From contig JAMKCH010012549.1 of the NCBI GenBank assembly GCA_023653785.1, forward strand, positions 27,913 to 91,912: a stretch of 64,000 bases of DNA, written 5' to 3'. The notes under the pieces are model-generated. The model made no database searches. It worked only from the letters and a program-made list of their open reading frames with translations, and was not told the DNA's origin. Of the stretch, positions 57,194 through 64,000 are shown one piece after another. The DNA comes from Ophioderma brevispina. Lineage: Eukaryota; Echinodermata; Ophiuroidea; Amphilepidida; Ophiodermatidae. The position numbers and the translations under genes were made by a program. Position 1 is the first letter of the stretch. Every line of letters starts with the position of its first letter.

Positions 57194-57855
57194 CGAGGGT
57201 TGACAAACAGAAGGACGTAACTCACTTTTTGGTGATTTTGAGGTTTTGGTACCAAAAAAATCGGTAACACCTACAGATTCTAAAAACCATGAAGCCTTAA
57301 CTCAAGTCTACTTCCAATTGCCTACAAAGCAAAATAACACTTCACCACATCTCAATGGTGCACACTTTGTTTACTAACAGAAAGCCTTAACTCTGAGTTA
57401 CGACCTTCTGATGGTAACAATGAGTTGAGGCTTCATAGCTTGCACAATTGCCAGAATTGCAACAGTTTTTAGCTCCCTATCCCATTTATACTGATGATTT
57501 CTTTTAAAACATTCCAAAGGGGTGACATGCTTAAACATCTGATTGAAATGATGTGCCAATCATAGGCATGATTGAAGATGTAACTCACAGATTACCGTTT
57601 TCAGTTACCGTCAGAAGGACGTAACTCAGCACTTAATTCTTAAATTAAAGAATTTCTTTAATTCTGCTGTTCATAATTAAAAATTGTTCTTTGTTTACTA
57701 AAGTTTATATAATGTTTGCTTACAGTACCATATATGAGCTTTATGAGATGTTAATATTTTGAGTAATGAATAGATTTGCTTAGTAGAAAATATTAAACAT
57801 CACATTTCTCAAAAGCAGTATTTTTGAGTTACGGCTTTCTGATTGTCAACCCTCG
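57194..57855. mobile_element. CGAGGGTTGACAA TIR element, 662 bp
   Basis: Left CGAGGGTTGACAAACAGAAG, right CTTTCTGATTGTCAACCCTCG, flanked by a perfect 4-bp duplication AAAT (57190-57193 and 57856-57859). The motif GTAACTCA with a nearby CAGAAGG recurs inside in both orientations (about 57208, 57375-57410, 57610). No coding capacity. Superfamily not assigned. Confidence 0.8.
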
Positions 57856-57959
57856 AAATGTAACCTAACGGTTTGTAGCAGTGCTTCGGGGTCCAATCAA
57901 TTTATTTTTCAATGGGAATTATACGTCTTCGGCGACTTGTATCTTTTTTGTGGATTTAT

Positions 57960-58040
57960 ACGTTTTACACACGCACACGCACGCATGCGCACACACACAC
58001 ACTCGCGCGCGTTCGAAAACACTCACGCGCACACACAGAG
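57960..58040. repeat. CA/CG-rich microsatellite
   Basis: Imperfect ACACGCACGC and ACACAC units, with TCGCGCGCG in the middle. Confidence 0.85.
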
Positions 58041-58559
58041 CCTTTTTAACCTAAATTTTCCCTGAAAATTCAATCTTAATTCTTCAAACCATTCTGCAGA
58101 TAAAGAATGAGACATATTATTTTAATAGTAAATTGCTTTTGTCCTTATGTTTATTTTCAAAACTACTTGGCTCACTAACTCCAATAATATGAAATTAACT
58201 TAGGAGTAGCCAATCGACACAGACCTCTGAAGATCTATAAAAATGTACACCTATAAATTATAATGCCTGTGTCGTAATTACCAAGATATATGATATTTTA
58301 TTCTTTTGATTCTTAGACTACTCCTCGACTTTTTTTGTTTCTTCTTCGCATAGTTATAGTCCTGGAAAAGGCTGGTAATAATATCTCACAAAGACTATTA
58401 GAGTGGTCCCTGTTTTCCGCATGGTGGCCATTTTGGTTGTTTATATTTCCCAGGCTAGGCTTAGGCCCATACGCAGGTGGGTGTGGTTGCACCCCAAATT
58501 CAACGAAAGTGGCAAATGAGTTGCTTCATGAGCTCTACAGTTGCCTACATATGCCTATT

Positions 58560-59700
58560 TTACACCCGTCTCATAGATCTGAACGAAAGCACATGTTATG
58601 GCACTCCTACAGTCTGGAAACGATCCCAAGAGCTATAGACACATATCACTCCTCAGCCACTGCCTACAACCTGTGATAGAGAACATCTATACCATAACAT
58701 CAGGTTCGCGTCGTCCAGGAAATCATCAACAACCAAGTACTTCAAAACCTACTCAGCACATCGAGGATGCTTTCGAGAAGGGTTTTGGTAAACCGGAGTC
58801 GTGGTCGTCGATCTATCAGCAGCTTATAACACTCTTATCACAGATACTTACTCATAAGATTTTTGGAAGCTCAAGAAGGACATCCTTGAGTGAGCTCATC
58901 AAAGGATTTGCTTTGCAACATTGTCCACCTAGGAGCGAGAAGAGCCGATTGCCTAGGCTCAAGAATGAACTACCTACCCCAAGGGAGCGTGCTCAACACA
59001 ATAACAAAGCGACCAAACTGGAGTGCAGAAGCCTGTCGTTTTATCTATGCATACGATATTGGAATTATCACCCACAAGATCAGACTTCACAGTTGTTTAA
59101 GAGAGACTTCCTCCCCAAAACATCGGATGAACTCACTCTTATTATGAAGAAACCCCTACGTGAAAATCCATCAAAGACACATATGTGTGCTTTCCATCTA
59201 CCCACCGTGAAGCCCAACGTCAGCTTAAAGTTACCTGGTATGGAATACCACTGAGCACGGTGCTACGCCTGTCTACCTAGGACTAGGAGTTACCTTGGGT
59301 CGCACTCCTCTAATTATAAGACCCACCAAGGCATCAATACGACGACGTGTAAAGTATTTTCACGCAATAACATCTCTTGAAACAATTCATTGGCACAAGA
59401 TTGCCCACATAACCCTACCCCAAGATCGACGACACTCGCCCTATACTACTCGTGTGCAAAGTATGGCCTGCCCTGTATGGTAAAGATCACCCCTGCCAGA
59501 AGCTTTAACCAGCGGTAATGCCTCATCACAGGGTTTCTTCGCCCACTCCAACGGAGAACCTATAACATTTTAGCAGAATCGCTCCACCATGCATAGTGAA
59601 GTAAAGCATGCAAGAGCTGCCAAATATCTATTATGAAACACCCCTTGTCCGGACAGAGACTGATTGCATAATCCGCTTAAGCCAGAGAGGAGAGAGAACA
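58560..59700 (+). pseudogene. Jockey-superfamily reverse transcriptase, strongly decayed
   Basis: Plus-strand fragments in several frames spell an RT in the correct order: GNDPKSYRHISLLSH (58616-58660), TQHIEDAFEKGFGKPESW (about 58754-58807), VVVDLSAAYNT-like near 58800-58835, then NYLPQGSVLN (58970-59000) and RFIYAYDIGIITH (59035-59075), where YADD has become YAYD. Thumb/connection: LGRTPLIIRPTKASIRRRV and HWHKIAHITLPQDRRHSPYT, ending RVQSMACPVW (about 59295-59480). The catalytic change and the frameshifts show it is dead. No 3' tail was found. Confidence 0.75.
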
Positions 59701-60127
59701 TAACTCATTGTAAGATTCGCTTGATCTTCCCACTGTTTTTAATAATGCCAAGGCTATCAAGGCATTACAGCGTTATCTAATTAGTAACTGCTGGCGGATT
59801 TGCGCAAGATAAAAAAAAAAACATGAGTTTTAGCTGAATCATGTCCTGATCACGCCTTTAGAACGATATAATGTCCTTAGCAACGGGCATGAAATATAAT
59901 GAAATTCCGAACTGGTACATGGCTATCCATGCCCATGTGCACATTCTTACCGAGTCCTTTTAAAGTCATCAGTCATCTTTCATGCCCAGTCATGCCTCAC
60001 TTCATGCGCATCCCAAGCCTGTGGTCATTCCGACACGATTAACGACCCAAGGACAAATATTTCCTTGACTACTGCTTCAACTACTTCCCATGCCCCTCTT
60101 CATTACAATATCATCCATCCCCCTCTA

Positions 60128-62405
60128 ACAGGTCTAATCAGGGAAAAACTGCCATTTTGTGGGGTCAAACTTTGCTCAACGTTTTTTTAATTTCCTAAAC
60201 GCATAAATACTCTTTTCAATAACTTGGGGGGCCCGAACTTTTTTTCCTGAATCCAAGATGGCGGCGCCAATTACAAATTGGTCACACCAAATTACATTAA
60301 TTACATAAATAGGTATGTGCAAATTGTCATTTTCATATTTTTCCGGTGTGTTTCTGATATCCTTGACCTATGTACTTAAAAGCCACTGAAGCAACTACTC
60401 ATGATTTTGATCTCAAATCCAAGATGGCGGCCAAAATCCAAATTGGTGGATAAAATTACTTAATTTGAACTAATATTCGGCCTATTAATTTCCCCTTTTA
60501 TACTTTTCTTTCTGGCTGGATGTGTTATTCCTTAACTTTATACTTACTCTATTTGCTTGAGCTTACAGGCTCCCTAATATTTATTCTCAAATCAAAGATG
60601 GCCACCAAATGGGTACCAAAATTATTTTAACTTAGTTGTATAGTGCATGGGAGCTTCCGATTTACAAGTTAATTCGTAGAGTTCCATCCTAAAGATGGGA
60701 TCCTTCAATCCCTGAAACGCCATCCGTTATAGGGCTCTTGAATCCAAGGTGGCGCCAAATTCAATTGGCCGTCAAAATTACCTAATTACAAATAAGTAAA
60801 CTTTAAAACCGTTAATTGCAGATTTTTTCAGTTGTTTCCTGCTATCCTTGACCTAAGTTCTTAAAAGCTAGCTGAAGCAACTGCTCATGATTTAATCTCA
60901 ATTCAAGCTGGCGGCCAAAATCCAAATTAATCGAATAAATTACGTGAACTATACTGCCTATTATTTTTCCATTTCAAAAAACCTTTTTTACTGGATGTTT
61001 ACTCTGAAACTGTATACTCTATTGCTGAGCTACAGGCTACCTATATTTATTCTCAAATCCAAGATGGCCGCCAAATGGCCACCACATTATCTATAACGTG
61101 TATAAGCTGTATTGGAGCTTCTAAACATAAATAACACTGCCCCTTGACATGATTTATATTTAGCTTATGACATTTAAAGCATAATATATAAACAAAATAT
61201 TCCTCTAGTGCCAAATAAACCCCATGTATCACAAAAATAATTTTTTGCAGCAAAAGAACCTGGTAAGAATTAATTTGATCGAGGAAGTAGGGTATTTTGT
61301 GCCAGCCATTTCAGATTTAAGCGCCATATTGGATCACGACCCTTAAAACGATAGTGTTGTGTGAATGCGAAGGAGTATCTTTAGTGATGAGAGATCTCTG
61401 AAATTTACTTGTAATCGGAAGCCCAGTAAACCACACACCTAATTAAGATAATTGTGGTGGCCAGGCCATTTTGGCCGGCCATTTTGGATTTGAGAATATA
61501 TATTAAGGTAGCCTGTAACTCAGGACATAACAGTATCAATTCAGAATAAAAAAAAAAATCCGTCCATACAAAAGGTTTGTAATGGCAAATTTAATATGCA
61601 GTATAGTTAACGTAATTTTATTTATAGCTAATTTGGATTTTGGCCGCCATCTTGGATTTGAGATAAATCATGCGTAGTGCTTCAGCTGGCTTTTAAGTAC
61701 TTAGGTCAAGATAGCAGAACAACTTAAATAACGGCTTTTCAATGTTTACTTTAGAAATAATGGTAATTTTTTACGGCCAATTGGAATGTTGGCCGCCATC
61801 TTGGATTCAGAGCCTATGACGTGGCGTTTAAGGGAATTTGAAGGATCCCATCTTTAGGATGGACAATCTACTGAATTCACTTGTAATCGGAGTTCCCATG
61901 CAATATACAACTAAGTAAAATCATTTTGGTACCCATTTTTGGTGGCCATCTCTTGATTTGAGACTAAATATAGATAGCCTGTCAGCTCAGCAAATAGAGG
62001 TAGTTCAGAATAACACATTCCAGCCAGAAAAGGTATAAAAGTGGAACTTAATAGGCCGTATATTTCAAATTAATAATTTTTATAAATCCCTAATTTGGAT
62101 TTTGGCCCGCCACTTGGATTTGAGATAAATTCATGAGTAGTGCTTCAGCTGCTGGAGTTTAAGTACAAGGTCAAGGATATCAGAACCAACCGGGAAAATC
62201 TGAAAATGACAATTTGCAACATACCTTTTATGTAATTAATGTAATTTTGGTGACCAAATTTGTAATTTGGCCGCCATCTTGGATTCCTATGTAAAATTCG
62301 GGTGTCCCGCCAAGCTATTGAAGAGTAATAGTTTAGGAACATAAAACCGTTGAGAAAAGTTTGACCCCACAAATGGCAAGTTTTTTTTCCCTGGATTAGA
62401 CCTGT
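60128..62405. mobile_element. 2.28-kb palindromic foldback element with ATGGCGGC motif array
   Basis: Starts ACAGGTCTAATCAGGGAAAA and ends TTCCCTGGATTAGACCTGT, with CTA on both outer sides (60125-60127 and 62406-62408). The two arms of about 1.1 kb are mirror images, and each is itself built of two diverged direct repeats of about 490 bases (60240-60720 and 60735-61200 in the left arm). Every arm repeat carries ATCCAAGATGGCGGCC-like blocks about 150-175 bases apart, six per arm. It has no coding capacity. The structure is that of a Foldback-type DNA element. Confidence 0.85.
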
Positions 62406-62408
62406 CTA

Positions 62409-62990
62409 CTCGTCATGCCTTTACTTAGAATGACCATGGATAGACTGTGATAAACAGTTCACTACTGTGTCCTCTACTTGTTTCTACCATGACATCTAAC
62501 ATTCCCCACTAAAGGCCATTATTTATATTATATACCCTTGATCAGTTCCGTGCCTTGCAACAACAGCAGTAGCAAGGTTCATGACTTTTAATGACCAATG
62601 GCCAGCAGGCATGGAGAAGGGATGGTAATGTCATGAAATCATGGTCCTTCATGCCGCAATACATACAAAGAAAAACAGGTTATGAACATGGGCATCATGG
62701 GGTGATTGAGTATGTGCTTCTGGATATGGTAAGGTCTGCATGTCAATTGCATATAATGCTTGATTTACGAGTTGTAATTAACATTTTTTAATATGGATGC
62801 GTTTACAGTAATTGGGGCTATTTATTCCCATTGTTAATTTCATGCTAAGACTACATTTACATTCCTTAATTTTTTAGATTTAATAAATTAAATGTAAATT
62901 TTAATTTGACTTAATGTTACATACTTACGTTTGTCTATGTCCTTCTTATTTATATATGTTTTTTTTGAATGTTTACGTTTTTTAATTATT
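62409..62990. other. Gap, no recognisable gene
   Basis: AT-rich sequence between the palindrome and the final TIR element. Only short frames of no recognisable family. Confidence 0.4.
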
Positions 62991-62991
62991 A

Positions 62992-64000
62992 CAGCCTGTC
63001 TCAAAAAAAGTGGTACAAATCAGAAAAAAATTGGTTCAATATGAAATTTCAAATAAGTCATTCTTACACATGGCAAAAATATAAAGACAAAGAACAACAG
63101 GCTTTCCAATGGTGTTTGTTTCATCTTTATTTGGTTTTTGTCAATCCAAGAGGGATATCAATTTAGTGGCTATACACAAAACCGATTTTGTGCCACTTTG
63201 CATGGGCAGAGAGTTGTTTTGCGCAGTATGCGCTTGCTGTCTTGAAGCTCACAAAGATTGCAAACTTTACAACAGAAACAAAACACCGATTAAAGTAACC
63301 AAAGGAAGTCTAATTTTACGAAAAGTGTAATAGTCAACATAACCAGTTCAATGGTAAATATCTTCTTTTCATATAAATAATAAACAATACAAATATTTTT
63401 AAATTAAGTATTTGAGAATATTTGATGTACTTTTTATTGTACAAAATTGTATCTGTTGTAAAATCATGCCATAAGGAATGTCATTTGCGACCAAAAATAT
63501 AACTCCAATCCAAAGAAATGAGTTTAAAAAATATTGCACTAAGAAATCTTTGTGAATTTATAATTGTTACGTCCAATAAAATGAATTAGGAAGCAAAGTA
63601 TCAGGTGTTGGTAGGAATTTGCCGTTTCATGATACTTCACGACCATAACCACTCTCTCCATCCAGGTTGCTGTACGCTCATTGTTCTCTTGTAACAAAAA
63701 CAGTATGTCGAATGTTATTCACTTTATCTTAAAGCCAGAACTTACTAATTATAACTTCCACCATTACGGAACTGTTTCGATATTAGAGTTTCTTTATAAG
63801 TTAATCCCTTTTTAAGAGTTTCATATCTGTTGAAATGTGAATAACTATGTTTAACTATCTTTTACCGTTTTTCACTCAACCAGAAAGTGGCACAAACTCG
63901 ATATTTTTGTGTTCCGCAGTAAACTGAGTTATCTTCATCCTCATCTCTATTGAACCAAGCACATTGGGATGAAATACAAAATCCTGGAAATCCTGTTCTT
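62992..64000. mobile_element. CAGCCTGTCTC TIR element, copy C (right end beyond window)
   Basis: Starts TA-CAGCCTGTCTCAAAAAAAGT and is inverted relative to copy B: 63480-63870 is the reverse complement of 46130-46560. A plus-strand frame at 63109-63330 contains AIHKTDFVPLCM, FCAVCACCLEAHKDCKL and ends SLILRKV. About 1.01 kb is visible and about 0.1 kb is expected beyond the window edge. Confidence 0.8.

Overview
The window looks like AT-rich, gene-poor intergenic DNA from an invertebrate metazoan, probably marine. The reasons are vertebrate-type TTAGGG/CCCTAA telomeric repeats, several clades of non-LTR retrotransposon, a Penelope-like element, Tc1/mariner and hAT DNA transposons, many (TA)n tracts and no bacterial gene organisation. 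I find no convincing intact host gene. Every recognisable protein comes from a broken transposable element. The species cannot be fixed from the sequence alone.

Layout. 0-5 kb: two small foldback elements (one with a perfect 8-bp target duplication) and a 0.42-kb direct repeat. 5.2-7.2 kb: (TA)n tracts around a tandem array of ~330-bp monomers, each carrying a hammerhead-ribozyme-like core (retrozyme-like). 10.6-13.4 kb (-): 5'-truncated CR1/L2-type LINE with frameshifts. 15.9-19.3 kb (+): decayed RTE-like LINE with a pyrimidine-rich insertion. 20.2-24.5 kb: duplicated remnants of a retroelement with a probable PD-(D/E)XK-type C-terminal endonuclease. 24.5-26.05 kb: a 302-bp retrozyme-like monomer with a well-formed type I hammerhead, a (TA)n tract, a tRNA-Asn-like fragment and the GIY-YIG C-terminus of a Penelope-like element.

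27-55 kb: a repeat unit of about 9 kb present in three copies (27.06-35.47, 35.83-43.6, and 47.08-48.92 continuing at 52.98-55.45). Comparing copies 1 and 2 gives three insertion/empty-site pairs, which define three elements: a 165-bp CCGG-flanked MITE, a 1.06-kb TIR element and a 1.06-kb mariner derivative. Copy 3 was broken by an RTE-like LINE (48.92-52.97, -). That LINE was hit in turn by a LINE 3' fragment, by a mariner derivative that carries a nested hAT MITE, and by a second TA-flanked element that abuts the mariner.

53-64 kb: degenerate telomeric repeats, CA/CT microsatellites, a 662-bp TIR element with 4-bp target duplication, a decayed Jockey-superfamily reverse transcriptase, a 2.28-kb palindrome carrying twelve GATGGCGGC-type (YY1-like) motifs, and one end of a TA-flanked TIR element (CAGCCTGTCTC family) whose other copies lie at 26.2 and 45.9 kb.

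The most interesting system is the set of hammerhead-bearing, tandemly repeated retrozyme-like elements in the same window as a Penelope-like element, the class of retroelement thought to mobilise them.
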